In this document: in pieces, positions 36,219-45,498 of the stretch
Numbering within the stretch: the first letter of the stretch is position 1
Layout of the letters: each line of letters begins with the position of its first letter
Assembly: GCA_017983675.1 (NCBI GenBank)
Contig: JAGOAZ010000010.1
Coordinates: forward strand, 35,166-99,165
Length of the DNA: 64,000 nt
From: Fluviicola sp.
GTDB lineage: Bacteria; Bacteroidota; Bacteroidia; Flavobacteriales_D; Crocinitomicaceae
Reading direction: 5' to 3'
The notes under the pieces: model-generated
Told to the model about the DNA's origin: nothing
Seen by the model: only the letters and a program-made list of their open reading frames with translations
Database searches by the model: none
Program-made: the position numbers and the translations under genes

Positions 36219-37756
36219 AGCAAGAAAAGACACTGCGCTTAATTTTAGGAGATCAATTAAATCACCAACATTCATGGTTTGAACATGTTGCTGAAAATGT
36301 TACGTATGTTATCCTAGAAGTGCGAACAGAAACAGATTATGCGCAACACCACATTCAAAAAGTGTTGGGATTCTTTGCTGCGATGCGTGCTTTTTCAGAA
36401 TGGTTAAGTTCAAACAAGCACAACGTAATCTATCTTTCAATAACAGATGCCACGAACAAACAATCTTTTTCAGCGAATATAAAACACTTGATTTCAACGC
36501 AGGGCTTTGAACGGTTTGAATACCAATTACCTGATGAATACCGATTGGACCAAGAGTTAACTTTTTTATGTGCTGAATTAGCTATTCCATTTGCTGCTGT
36601 GGATTCTGAACACTTTTACACCAATAGAAATGAGTTGGGTGACTTTTTTCAAGGTAAAAAAACATTCATAATGGAAAGTTTTTACCGAAAAATGCGACAA
36701 AATCATGGGGTTTTAATGGATGGAAATCAACCTTTAACAGGTAAATGGAATTACGACGATGATAACCGGAAGAAAATTCCTAAAACCCATGTTCCTGTTG
36801 CACCTTTGCTCTTTGAAAACGACCTTTCAGCAATTCATGCAGAAATCAAGGAAGCCAATATTAAAACGATCGGAAATTGCAATCCGAAATCCTTTTTATG
36901 GCCAATTAATCGGGAACAGTCGTTGAACTTATTAGACTTTTTCACCAATGAATGTTTGCCTTATTTTGGCACGTTTCAAGATGCAATGGGTCCGAATTTA
37001 TGGTCAATTTACCACGCTCGTCTGTCGTTTTCGATGAACACGAAAATGCTTTCACCGAAAGAAGTGATAACTGCTGCAATTACAGCTTGGGAAGCAAATT
37101 CAGATACAATTTCATACAATCAACTAGAAGGTTTTGTGCGTCAAATCATTGGCTGGCGCGAATACATGCGTGGAATTTATTGGAATCAAATGCCCAACTA
37201 TGCATCGAAGAACTTTTTCAACCATCAAAACAAATTACCTGAATGGTTTTGGACAGGAAAAACGAAACTAAATTGTTTGAAAGATGCAATTAACCAATCG
37301 TTGGATTACGCTTATGCGCATCACATTCAACGGTTGATGATTACAGGGAATTTCGCTTTATTGGCAGGTGTTCATCCTGATGAAGTGGACGCTTGGTATT
37401 TAGGAATTTATATTGATGCTATTGAATGGGTCGAAATAACGAATACCCGCGGAATGAGTCAATTTGCAGATGGTGGCATTGTTGCTACGAAACCGTACGT
37501 TAGCTCGGCATCGTACATTGATAAAATGAGTCATTACTGCGGAACGTGTTATTATTCAAAAGCAATCAAAGTAGGAGAAAAAGCTTGTCCATTCAATAGT
37601 TTGTATTGGAATTACTACGACCAACACGAAGCTTTATTAACGAAGAATCCACGGATTGGAATGATGTATTCCGTATGGCGAAAAATGGCACAAGTAGATA
37701 AAACCGCATTATTAGAACAGGCAGACTATTATTTAACGCATATTAACGAATTATGA
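36215..37756 (+). CDS. Iron-sulphur bacterial photolyase, PhrB/(6-4) type
   Basis: 513 residues from the ATG at 36215 ([20 protein letters not shown]), which overlaps the DUF2256 stop as ATGA; an upstream ATG at 36188 is less likely. The DQLN start and FAD domain ([31 protein letters not shown]) are those of the FeS-BCP branch, whose Agrobacterium PhrB repairs (6-4) photoproducts. Four cysteines (354, 442, 445, 458) have the same spacing (88, 3, 13) as the 4Fe-4S ligands of PhrB, so the cluster is very likely present. Its TGA overlaps the next ATG. Confidence 0.93.
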   Translation: MKQEKTLRLILGDQLNHQHSWFEHVAENVTYVILEVRTETDYAQHHIQKVLGFFAAMRAFSEWLSSNKHNVIYLSITDATNKQSFSANIKHLISTQGFERFEYQLPDEYRLDQELTFLCAELAIPFAAVDSEHFYTNRNELGDFFQGKKTFIMESFYRKMRQNHGVLMDGNQPLTGKWNYDDDNRKKIPKTHVPVAPLLFENDLSAIHAEIKEANIKTIGNCNPKSFLWPINREQSLNLLDFFTNECLPYFGTFQDAMGPNLWSIYHARLSFSMNTKMLSPKEVITAAITAWEANSDTISYNQLEGFVRQIIGWREYMRGIYWNQMPNYASKNFFNHQNKLPEWFWTGKTKLNCLKDAINQSLDYAYAHHIQRLMITGNFALLAGVHPDEVDAWYLGIYIDAIEWVEITNTRGMSQFADGGIVATKPYVSSASYIDKMSHYCGTCYYSKAIKVGEKACPFNSLYWNYYDQHEALLTKNPRIGMMYSVWRKMAQVDKTALLEQADYYLTHINEL

Positions 37757-39054
37757 AAACAGCAATTGTTTGGTTTAAAACAGATTTACGCTTAACTGAT
37801 AACGAAACCATTATCAAAGCAATCGAACAAAACGAGCAAGTAATTCCTGTTTATTGTTTTGATGAAAAACAATTTAAAACAAACCAATCAGGATATAAGA
37901 AAACAGGAGATTTTCGTGTGCAATTTTTACTTGAATCCGTTCAAAATTTAAAAGAAAACCTTCAAAAAGTTGGTTCCGATTTATTGATTGTATTCGGTCA
38001 ACCAGAAATAGAGATTCCTAAATTAGCCAAAGCATACGCTGCTCATTGTGTTTACGCTAAAAAGGAAGTTGCTGTTGAAGAAAAAGCGACTGATTTGTTA
38101 GTAGAACAAGCATTGTGGAAAGAAAAATGCGAATTAAAAACATATAGCACAAGTACTTTATACAATGCCTCCGATTTACCATTTTCCATTCGCGACATTC
38201 CAGACATGTTTACATCGTTTCGTAAAAAGACAGAAAAGGAAGCTATTATTCGTCCAGCAATAGAAGCGCCTATTCTAATAAAATCGCCTACGTTACCACA
38301 TTCTGAATTGCCAAGTTTGGAACAATTAAATGCTACTGAAATTATAACAGACAAACGAGCGGTTCTTTCCTTCAAAGGCGGTGAAACAGCTGCAATTGAA
38401 CGCGTACACCATTATTTTGAAGAAACTCATGCCATTGCACAATACAAAGAAACCAGAAACGGATTGCTTGGTGCGGATTATTCCTCAAAATTTTCAGCTT
38501 GGTTGGCACTCGGATGTATTTCTCCGCGATTTATCTACCAGCAATTGAAACAGTACGAACAAACCTTTCAAGCAAACGAGTCGACTTATTGGCTGTATTT
38601 TGAATTGTTGTGGCGTGATTATTTCCGTTTTATGTTCAAGAAACACAAAGCTGCTTTTTTCAAAAAGAATGGTTTTCAAAACAAGTCGATTGAAACAGTT
38701 TCTGACTCTGAACGACTAGAAAAATGGATAAATGGTCAAACAGGACAAGATTTTGTAGATGCGAACATGTTGGAATTAAAGCTTACTGGTTTTATGAGCA
38801 ATCGCGGTCGTCAAAATGTTGCGAGTTATTTTTGTAATGAATTGCAACTAGACTGGCGTTTGGGGGCAAGTTACTTCGAACAACAACTCATCGATTACGA
38901 CGTATGCAGCAATTGGGGAAATTGGGCGTATTTAGCAGGAGTAGGGAATGACCCTCGAGGAAGTCGCGCTTTTAATTGTGAAAAACAAGCCAACGATTAC
39001 GATAAAATTGGCGCGTATCGAAAATTGTGGTTAACAAAAAAGCCCAGTCGTTAA
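37753..39054 (+). CDS. DASH-family cryptochrome
   Basis: 433 residues with the photolyase Rossmann domain (AIVWFKTDLRLTDNETI) and the FAD domain. DASH-type signatures include LLGADYSSKFSAWLALGCISPRF, YWLYFELLWRDYFRFM, TGFMSNRGRQNVASYF and GVGNDPRGSRAFN. DASH cryptochromes bind FAD and MTHF, repair CPDs in single-stranded DNA, and may also signal. ATGA overlap with the iron-sulphur photolyase gene (37753-37756). The stop codon sits in the loop of the operon terminator. Confidence 0.94.
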   Translation: MKTAIVWFKTDLRLTDNETIIKAIEQNEQVIPVYCFDEKQFKTNQSGYKKTGDFRVQFLLESVQNLKENLQKVGSDLLIVFGQPEIEIPKLAKAYAAHCVYAKKEVAVEEKATDLLVEQALWKEKCELKTYSTSTLYNASDLPFSIRDIPDMFTSFRKKTEKEAIIRPAIEAPILIKSPTLPHSELPSLEQLNATEIITDKRAVLSFKGGETAAIERVHHYFEETHAIAQYKETRNGLLGADYSSKFSAWLALGCISPRFIYQQLKQYEQTFQANESTYWLYFELLWRDYFRFMFKKHKAAFFKKNGFQNKSIETVSDSERLEKWINGQTGQDFVDANMLELKLTGFMSNRGRQNVASYFCNELQLDWRLGASYFEQQLIDYDVCSNWGNWAYLAGVGNDPRGSRAFNCEKQANDYDKIGAYRKLWLTKKPSR

Positions 39055-39069
39055 ACTGAGCTTTCTTTT
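39038..39069 (+). terminator. Terminator of the photolyase operon
   Basis: AAAGCCCAGT (39039-39048) pairs with ACTGAGCTTT (39055-39064) with one mismatch; a T-rich tract follows. The last stop codon lies in the loop. Confidence 0.65.
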
Positions 39070-39070
39070 G

Positions 39071-39144
39071 TAGCGAGACCGAGAGTTGAACTCGGGACCT
39101 CAGGGTTATGAATCCTGCGCTCTAACCAACTGAGCTATCTCGCC
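39071..39144 (-). tRNA. tRNA-Met (anticodon CAT)
   Basis: A 74-base cloverleaf on the minus strand: acceptor GGCGAGA/TCTCGCT with one G-U, D arm AGCTCAGTTGGTTAGAGC, anticodon loop TTCATAA, T arm with GTTCAACTC. CCA is not encoded. The stem base pair next to the anticodon loop is A-C rather than a Watson-Crick pair. An elongator Met is more likely than a lysidine-modified Ile tRNA, but CAT alone does not decide. Confidence 0.93.
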
Positions 39145-39240
39145 ATTTAAGCAATTTTTTAAATTATCATTTTTTGGTTATTCAACGACAAAAATTGCTT
39201 TGCGGGTGCAAATATAGTGAGTTTTTTAAAATAACCAATA

Positions 39241-39990
39241 CTAAGATCGGTCTTCTTCAAATAATAATTTTGTGTTGTGTTTTAATGTTCTGAAAATCAA
39301 GCTTAAGCCAAATGCAGCAATCAACCAATAAACATAACAAATTGAAGTAGGTACTTGACCCGTTGTAAACCATTCGCGTAAAAATGCAATAAAAATAAAT
39401 CCAAGCATTGTAGCAGAAATACCAGCGTATTCACGACGCATGATTGTTTTCATTGAAAAGGGAATAGGGGACTTTTCGTAGTTTTTGAAGCTTGGCCAAA
39501 ATGCTGGAATTGTGTTTGACCAATTCACATAACTATCACCAAATTTACGCTCTAAAAAACGCTCTTCTGCAAACATAATACGCTCGTAGTAAACCCAAAA
39601 CAATAAACTTACAGTTACAATGAACCAAATATTAAATGTGAAAAATACAATTCCAATCCACATGAAATAATTACCCAAATAGAGTGGGTGACGAACAGTT
39701 GAATAAATTCCTTTTGTATTCAATGCTTCTGCAACTTGTTCTTTTGTATTTCTACCTGAAGTGTTTTTATTACTTGTCCCAATAGCTATTGCACGAATTA
39801 CTTGTCCTAAAATGGACATACCGATAGCGACTCCTATAAACAAATAAAACAACTTTTCATTGTTTGTGATGTAGGAAACATCTGAAAAATAAACAACTGG
39901 AATAGCCAGTATGAATAAAACAACAGGGATTTGACCTCTGTATTTAAATAACTTATTTCCGTTATTTTCTAATGAATGTACTAATGCCAT
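39241..39990 (-). CDS. Isoprenylcysteine methyltransferase-like (PEMT/ICMT) membrane protein
   Basis: 249 residues with about six membrane helices. The motif GIYSTVRHPLYLGNYFMWIG (about 93-112) and the later EERFLERKFGDSYVNW (about 145-160) are the SAM-binding signatures of the ICMT/phospholipid methyltransferase superfamily. Bacterial members methylate lipids or unknown acceptors. The target is not predictable from context; it is divergent from the START-like gene. Confidence 0.85.
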   Translation of the reverse strand: MALVHSLENNGNKLFKYRGQIPVVLFILAIPVVYFSDVSYITNNEKLFYLFIGVAIGMSILGQVIRAIAIGTSNKNTSGRNTKEQVAEALNTKGIYSTVRHPLYLGNYFMWIGIVFFTFNIWFIVTVSLLFWVYYERIMFAEERFLERKFGDSYVNWSNTIPAFWPSFKNYEKSPIPFSMKTIMRREYAGISATMLGFIFIAFLREWFTTGQVPTSICYVYWLIAAFGLSLIFRTLKHNTKLLFEEDRS

Positions 39991-40053
39991 GAAAAAGAAT
40001 GTGTATATTTCGACTTTAAATTCTACTGCGAAGTTAACAATATAAAAACTAGT

Positions 40054-40443
40054 ATGACAAAAAAAGTGAAATTCGAATTAGAGTATGTGTTAAGAACATC
40101 AGCTAAAGTATTAGATAAAGCCCTTACAACACCTGATGGATTGAGCGAATGGTTTGCAGATAATGTTAAAGTCAAAGATGCTGTTTTTACTTTTTTTTGG
40201 GATGGAAGCGAAGAAATGGCACGTTTAATTGCTAAAAAAAATGGGGAAGGAATCAAATGGCAATGGATAAATGACGAAGAAGAAGGAATGGATACTTTCT
40301 TTGAAATGAAATACGCCATCGATCCAATGACCAAAGCAGTAATACTTACAATTTCAGATTTTGCAGAACAAGATGAAATGGACGAAGTAAAACGTTTGTG
40401 GGATTCACAAATCATCACATTGAAAAGATATATAGGGGCATAA
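40054..40443 (+). CDS. START-like (SRPBCC) domain protein
   Basis: 129 residues forming one helix-grip domain with FELEYVLRTSAKVLDKALTT at the start, LSEWFADNV (about 33-41), and a long C-terminal helix (EVKRLWDSQIITLKRYIG). Similar to AHSA1/START-like proteins that bind hydrophobic ligands. It is conserved in flavobacteria but unassigned. Its stop lies inside the terminator hairpin. Confidence 0.85.
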   Translation: MTKKVKFELEYVLRTSAKVLDKALTTPDGLSEWFADNVKVKDAVFTFFWDGSEEMARLIAKKNGEGIKWQWINDEEEGMDTFFEMKYAIDPMTKAVILTISDFAEQDEMDEVKRLWDSQIITLKRYIGA

Positions 40444-40457
40444 CACCCCTTTTTTAT
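40433..40457 (+). terminator. Terminator of the START-like gene
   Basis: AGGGG (40434-40438) and CCCCT (40446-40450) flank a seven-base loop and precede a T run. The stop codon is in the loop. Confidence 0.65.
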
Positions 40458-40460
40458 TTC

Positions 40461-42149
40461 CTAACCAAACAATTCTTCGCGCAATAAATGTGTTAAGTTT
40501 TCAATCGATTTTGAAGAGAAATCAAAAGATAATCCAGCTGTTTCATAAATTTTAGGAATACTCTTGGTATAACCTAATGTCAAAGCTGATTTGTATTGCT
40601 CCAATGCTTGTTGTGGATTTTCTTTGTAGTTTTTCCAAATTCCTAAGGCACCAATTTGAGCGATTCCATATTCAATGTAATAAAATGGCACTTCAAATAA
40701 ATGCAGTTGGCGGTGCCAAGAACTTTCTCGCACAAATTCATAATCGGTATAATCAACCATTCCTGTTCCAAAACGCGCACTTATCTCTAACCATTCTGCT
40801 GTTCGCTCTTCAGTAGTATGAGTTGGGTGCGTATAAATCCAATGTTGGAACGCATCAATTGTTGCAATCCAAGGCAATACTTTAACAATTGACTCTAATT
40901 GCTCGCGCTTAGCACGCATACAATCGTTTTCATCTTTGTAAAATTCATTCCACAAATCCATGGTTATCAATTCCATAGACATTGAAGCAAGTTCAGCAAC
41001 TTCAGAAGGCAACGATTTAAAAGCCGTCAAAGTTAAATCACGACTTAAAAACGAATGAACTGCATGTCCGCCTTCGTGAACCATCGTAACCAAATCGTGT
41101 TGTGCTCCTGCAGCATTCATAAAAATAAAAGGAATACCACTTTCATACAATGGATAATTATATCCACCTGGAGATTTTCCTGGTTTTGAATCCAAATCTA
41201 AAAAACCTTCTTTCTCCATTGTACGCAAACACGAACCAAAATAGGGGTCAAGTTGATCAAAAATAGCAATGGATTTTGTAAGTAGTTCTGCACCATTTTC
41301 AAATGGTTTCAACGCTTCCTTTCCTTCTGGATCAACTTCTGTGTCCCAAGGTTTTAATTTCGATTTCCCTAACTTATCAGCCTGTAATTGAGCTATTTGT
41401 TTCGCTAATGGAACAATGTGAGTTGCTACAGAATCGTGAAAATCCAAACAATCTTGCACCGAATAATCGAATCGACCTAGCGATAAAAATTTGTAATCTC
41501 TGAAGTCTTTACATCCAGCATTGATTGCTAATTGATGACGTAATTGAACTAATTTAGTGAACAGTTCATCTAATTTTTCGCGGTCTTCAACTCTACGATT
41601 CACAATCAATTCGTAAACTTCTTGACGAATGGAAGCGTCAGGATTTCTTAAATAAGTCGCAGCAACCGGCATTGTGATTTCTTCACCTTTGTATGTAATC
41701 ATTTGTTGACCAACGATTGATCCGTATTCTTGACTCAAGGTGTTTAACTCCGTTTCAATCGAAATATTTTCTTCACGATACAAGGATAGCGCTGTTTTTG
41801 TTGATCGAAAATAAATCGCATATGCTTCCTCTTTTTCTAAGTCTGCCACATAGGGCTGCGCCATCATTTTTTTGTTCAATTGATCTTCAAAAGGAGCCAA
41901 TTTTGGTTGAATTTCAGTTACAAAAAAACGATACGCTTCACCATATGTTTCGTTTGCTGTATCAATCGTCATGTTGATATATCTCCATGCCATATCTTCT
42001 TCCAAAACGGCCTCTAATTCACTTTTATCCAACAACCATTGCTCAAAGTCAGTGCGTGAAGTAATTTTTCTATCTAGTAATTCATTTAAATAATGAACAA
42101 CAGCAGTCCAAGTTGAACATGCAAAATCTTTCGAAACGTATTTTCTCAT
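40461..42149 (-). CDS. M3-family oligoendopeptidase (PepF-like)
   Basis: 562 residues, cytoplasmic. The zinc site VHEGGHAVHSF holds HEGGH at 358-362, with a further Glu in LPSEVAELASMSMELI. It cleaves short peptides and recycles amino acids. The length fits the pepF/M3 oligoendopeptidase branch. Monocistronic: the DUF5606 gene upstream has its own terminator. Confidence 0.93.
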   Translation of the reverse strand: MRKYVSKDFACSTWTAVVHYLNELLDRKITSRTDFEQWLLDKSELEAVLEEDMAWRYINMTIDTANETYGEAYRFFVTEIQPKLAPFEDQLNKKMMAQPYVADLEKEEAYAIYFRSTKTALSLYREENISIETELNTLSQEYGSIVGQQMITYKGEEITMPVAATYLRNPDASIRQEVYELIVNRRVEDREKLDELFTKLVQLRHQLAINAGCKDFRDYKFLSLGRFDYSVQDCLDFHDSVATHIVPLAKQIAQLQADKLGKSKLKPWDTEVDPEGKEALKPFENGAELLTKSIAIFDQLDPYFGSCLRTMEKEGFLDLDSKPGKSPGGYNYPLYESGIPFIFMNAAGAQHDLVTMVHEGGHAVHSFLSRDLTLTAFKSLPSEVAELASMSMELITMDLWNEFYKDENDCMRAKREQLESIVKVLPWIATIDAFQHWIYTHPTHTTEERTAEWLEISARFGTGMVDYTDYEFVRESSWHRQLHLFEVPFYYIEYGIAQIGALGIWKNYKENPQQALEQYKSALTLGYTKSIPKIYETAGLSFDFSSKSIENLTHLLREELFG

Positions 42150-42159
42150 TTTTAGTAAT

Positions 42160-42186
42160 AAAAAAAGGCCGTCAAATTGACGACCT
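42160..42186 (-). terminator. Terminator of the DUF5606 gene
   Basis: On the minus strand CGTCAA and TTGACG form the stem, extended by AGG/CCT pairs, then a run of seven T. Confidence 0.75.
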
Positions 42187-42204
42187 CAATCAGTTTTAGT
42201 AATA

Positions 42205-42765
42205 TTATTTTCCTCTGCTTGAACCTGTTTTAGGCGCTGCTACTTTTTTTGCTGAACTGGTTTTAGAAGCTGCTTTTGGAGTAGCTGATTTCTCTGCTGT
42301 CTTTTTAGGAGCCGCTTTTTTTGCAGGCGCTTTTTTAGGAGCTTCTTCCGAAGATTCTGCAACTGGTGCCTCTTCTGTTGCTTCAACTTTCAATTCACCT
42401 GCTTTGTGCAACAAGTTGTACCATTGAAACAATTTCTTAATATCAGAACCGTAAACACGCTCTTGATCGTAAGAAGGAAGGATTTCTAACAAATATGCTT
42501 GTAATTTTTTAGCATCTTCTTTGTGTGAAATTGTTGCACCACCATTTTCTTTTTCAAAAATAGTTTTATAAATCTCACGCAAAGGCTTATCGTCATCATA
42601 CGTATAAATTGAAATATCATCTAGGGCAGAAATACGATCCGAAGAATATGCTGGAACGCGTTTTTTGTCTTCTAATGATTCAACAATAATGTTGTTTTTT
42701 CCTTGAGCTATTACCTTGAATAGTCCTGGTTTTCCTGAAATTGCGATAATACCTGTTAAATTCAT
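42205..42765 (-). CDS. DUF5606 protein with histone H1-like lysine/alanine/proline tail
   Basis: 186 residues. Residues 1-125 are the DUF5606 domain found across Bacteroidota (MNLTGIIAISGKPGLFKVI at the start, FQWYNLLHKAG at the end). Residues about 135-186 are a low-complexity basic tail of Lys, Ala, Pro, Ser and Thr (KKAPAKKAAPKKTAEK), as in histone H1 and bacterial nucleoid proteins. The tail suggests nucleic-acid contact but this is inference; the domain function is unknown. It has a well-spaced promoter. Confidence 0.85.
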   Translation of the reverse strand: MNLTGIIAISGKPGLFKVIAQGKNNIIVESLEDKKRVPAYSSDRISALDDISIYTYDDDKPLREIYKTIFEKENGGATISHKEDAKKLQAYLLEILPSYDQERVYGSDIKKLFQWYNLLHKAGELKVEATEEAPVAESSEEAPKKAPAKKAAPKKTAEKSATPKAASKTSSAKKVAAPKTGSSRGK

Positions 42766-42782
42766 TCGTTTTTATTTGACTC

Positions 42783-42811
42783 CAAAAATAAGCGTTCTTT
42801 TTAATTTCAAA
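42783..42811 (-). promoter_or_regulatory. Promoter of the DUF5606 gene
   Basis: TTTG (42808-42811) and TATTTTTG (42783-42790) are separated by 17 bases, matching the Bacteroidota TTTG-N17..23-TAnnTTTG promoter, 18 bases before the ATG. Confidence 0.7.
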
Positions 42812-45364
42812 CTACTTCTTGATAAATTTTAAACTATAACTAGCTGTTTCAGTCTCAATTTTAAGGAAATAAACACCTGAAACATAGGTGGAAAGTGAAA
42901 TTTTATTTCCATCAAACAAACTAACAGTCAATTCTTTACCATTCAAATCAATCAATTTCAAATCAGTAATGAATTGAGTCGAAACAATTTCAATAAAATC
43001 TGTCGCCGGATTTGGGAAAAGCTGAATAATTTGTACGTTTTCATCAATTCCAAGACTAGGATTGTAAAATAGTGATTCATTTGTACAACCAGAAGAACTT
43101 GTAGCAACTACGGTAAAGTAAGAACTAGAAGGCAATGAAATAATCAAGGTGTCATTTGTTGCATTTGCAATTGGTTGCCCATTTTCAAACCATTGCAATT
43201 GTGGGTAAGCTGCTGTTGAAAGTGTCGTTCCATTTACTGTTATAACAGGTTGAGTTGGAATAGCGCCAATCGTTGCAGAAAGGGTGTCTGATAAAACAAC
43301 ACAACCCAAGGTATCGCGTGCAATGAATGATAAATCGGTTGAAGCAGTCAAGTTAGTAATCAAACTTGTATCACCAGTGCTCCAAAGAATAGAAGAAAGC
43401 GTCAAGTTGGAAACAGGAATATAATCATCTTCCAAACAAAAAGTTGATGGACCGTTTACGTTTGCTGTTCCATTACTCAGTAATAATAATGCCAAGGCAT
43501 CTGCTTTTCCATAACCATATGCATTATTCGGAGTAGTTCCAGTAAATACATCAGAAGTGCTTGTTTGCAACAAATCATCCTTAAAAGTTTGATAGGTTCC
43601 TTTCGAACATTTTTCCAAATACAACGCTGCAATTCCTGCGATAACAGGAGAAGCCATTGAAGTTCCGCCATTGCGCACATGCAACCCATCAATATCAACA
43701 GATGTATAATAAAGTGGTGTGTTTAATATCCAATTTGGTCCAGCACTCAACGAAACGTCACCACAAGCAGAAACATCTGGTTTCACAATTCCTTTGCGTG
43801 AAGGTCCTTTGGACGAATTGGGACTCAACTGACCGACAACGGCATTGTAGGTAGGAGCAACATTGTAAACGTTTCCGTTTTTATCAATATGATTTAATCG
43901 ATTTCGGATGTTTCCTACTGAAATTACTTTTTCAGAACAATTCCAAGAAGAAACAATTGTTTGCAATGTGTCTGGAAAATTATAATGTATGATTCTTGGA
44001 TATACTGCAGGTGCGGGAAGTGTTTGAACAATATTGTTTAATCCGATTGTAGCAGAACCAGTCCATGCATCGTACATTCCAGAACCTTTTGTTTTGAACG
44101 AATAAATATAATTGGTTGAATCAACTTGTGAGAAATATATTTCTAAATGAACATTGTTGCCAATTTGCTCAGGATAAATCTCAATTGTAGCAATACGATT
44201 TCCGTTACGCCACAAGGTATCATAAATTGTCGTCGTTAAGTTGCTCGTTACAGAACGAAAATTAGTTGTTGCTCGTTCACTGTAGTTACCCGATGATTTA
44301 TTTGCTCCAAAAGCATAACTCCAAGTTGCGTCTGATAAATCTGCCCAAACATCTGCATAAACGGTGTTCGCTCCTAATTGACTTGTTGGATTTGGTTGAA
44401 TCCAAAAGAAAGATGTATCACTCGTTACGAAATCACGCACATGATATTTGCCCCATGAACCAGCATTTCCTGCAGCGCAAACAATAATTCTACCTGGTTT
44501 TTCATCGAGTAACGTTTCCATTAGTTCCGATGCAGGATCGTCGCCATCATGACTTCCTAAATAAGAACCAACTGATAGATTCACTACTGCTGGAACGCCT
44601 AAAGAATCGGCCTTTTTGAAAATAAAGTCACAGGCATCAGCAACAGTCAAGGTCCAATTAGGTAAACTGAAATTGGTTTCAATCATGATAATATTTGCTT
44701 CAGGTGCCATTCCTTTTTGTTTGCCATTTGCCAAACCATTGGATGTTGCAACTCCTGCAACAGAAGTTCCATGTGCAGTACTTTCTTCTGAACTCGTACA
44801 AATACCATTTTGTATTTCTTGATTGTTCCAAACTTGTCCGTAGCCATAAGGCAGGGGAGTTCTAATGGGGTCAAATGGTGAAGTATGATCCCAATAATAT
44901 AAAACGCGTGACTGTCCATTAGGCGCAATAAAATCAGGATGTGTATAATCTATTCCTTGATCGACAAAACCAACGATAACATCTTTTCCTGTAAAAGGTA
45001 ATTGCAAACCACCTGCTCCTTGATGAACTAGATCGACTTTGTGTTTCAATAAAGTTGTATCATTCAATGCTTGGGGTAATGAAAACTCATAATAAAAGCG
45101 ATCGATTAATCCACTTTTTTGAGCAGTTGCTATCCAAGTTGGCGAAGCTTGAATGTAGATCCAGTTTTTTGTAACTGATTTTACCGTGATTGTTTTATCA
45201 ACGAGTAAAATGGGGAGTAAACCAGATTTATTCGTTACAGAAAACGCAACTGATTCATTGGGTGAAGCAGTTAATAATTGTTTGAAACGGAAATTATCCG
45301 ATTGTCCAAACGATTGAAAAACAGCAGCTAATGCCACAATAAGTACTGTGATAATGTGTTTCAT
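42812..45364 (-). CDS. Secreted S8 subtilase with type IX sorting domain
   Basis: 850 residues: signal peptide (to about FGQ20), S8 catalytic domain with Asp135 (VDQGIDYTHPDF), His198 (AHGTSVAG), oxyanion Asn300 (AAGNAG) and Ser569 (GGTSMASPV). Between Asn300 and Ser569 is a large beta-rich insert (about 310-475), as in C5a-peptidase/KP-43-like subtilases. Residues about 605-765 are Ig/PKD-like, and the C-terminus (LFPNPATDFIEI to SLKFIKK) is a type A T9SS sorting domain. It is exported by T9SS and anchored or released at the surface. Divergent from another subtilase gene. Confidence 0.94.
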   Translation of the reverse strand: MKHIITVLIVALAAVFQSFGQSDNFRFKQLLTASPNESVAFSVTNKSGLLPILLVDKTITVKSVTKNWIYIQASPTWIATAQKSGLIDRFYYEFSLPQALNDTTLLKHKVDLVHQGAGGLQLPFTGKDVIVGFVDQGIDYTHPDFIAPNGQSRVLYYWDHTSPFDPIRTPLPYGYGQVWNNQEIQNGICTSSEESTAHGTSVAGVATSNGLANGKQKGMAPEANIIMIETNFSLPNWTLTVADACDFIFKKADSLGVPAVVNLSVGSYLGSHDGDDPASELMETLLDEKPGRIIVCAAGNAGSWGKYHVRDFVTSDTSFFWIQPNPTSQLGANTVYADVWADLSDATWSYAFGANKSSGNYSERATTNFRSVTSNLTTTIYDTLWRNGNRIATIEIYPEQIGNNVHLEIYFSQVDSTNYIYSFKTKGSGMYDAWTGSATIGLNNIVQTLPAPAVYPRIIHYNFPDTLQTIVSSWNCSEKVISVGNIRNRLNHIDKNGNVYNVAPTYNAVVGQLSPNSSKGPSRKGIVKPDVSACGDVSLSAGPNWILNTPLYYTSVDIDGLHVRNGGTSMASPVIAGIAALYLEKCSKGTYQTFKDDLLQTSTSDVFTGTTPNNAYGYGKADALALLLLSNGTANVNGPSTFCLEDDYIPVSNLTLSSILWSTGDTSLITNLTASTDLSFIARDTLGCVVLSDTLSATIGAIPTQPVITVNGTTLSTAAYPQLQWFENGQPIANATNDTLIISLPSSSYFTVVATSSSGCTNESLFYNPSLGIDENVQIIQLFPNPATDFIEIVSTQFITDLKLIDLNGKELTVSLFDGNKISLSTYVSGVYFLKIETETASYSLKFIKK

Positions 45365-45498
45365 AATTGGTTATAAACAAATAAACATCTTGTTAGTTGA
45401 AAACTCACACGTTAAATTAATAAAAATAACCGCTTAATTGTGAACATTTAACGATATTTGTTTCTCAAGATTATAAATCGAATTAACAATTATACACT

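Noticed and set aside
40023..40418. 131-codon open frame antisense to the START-like gene
   Set aside because: Serine/isoleucine-rich shadow; the plus frame has the conserved domain.
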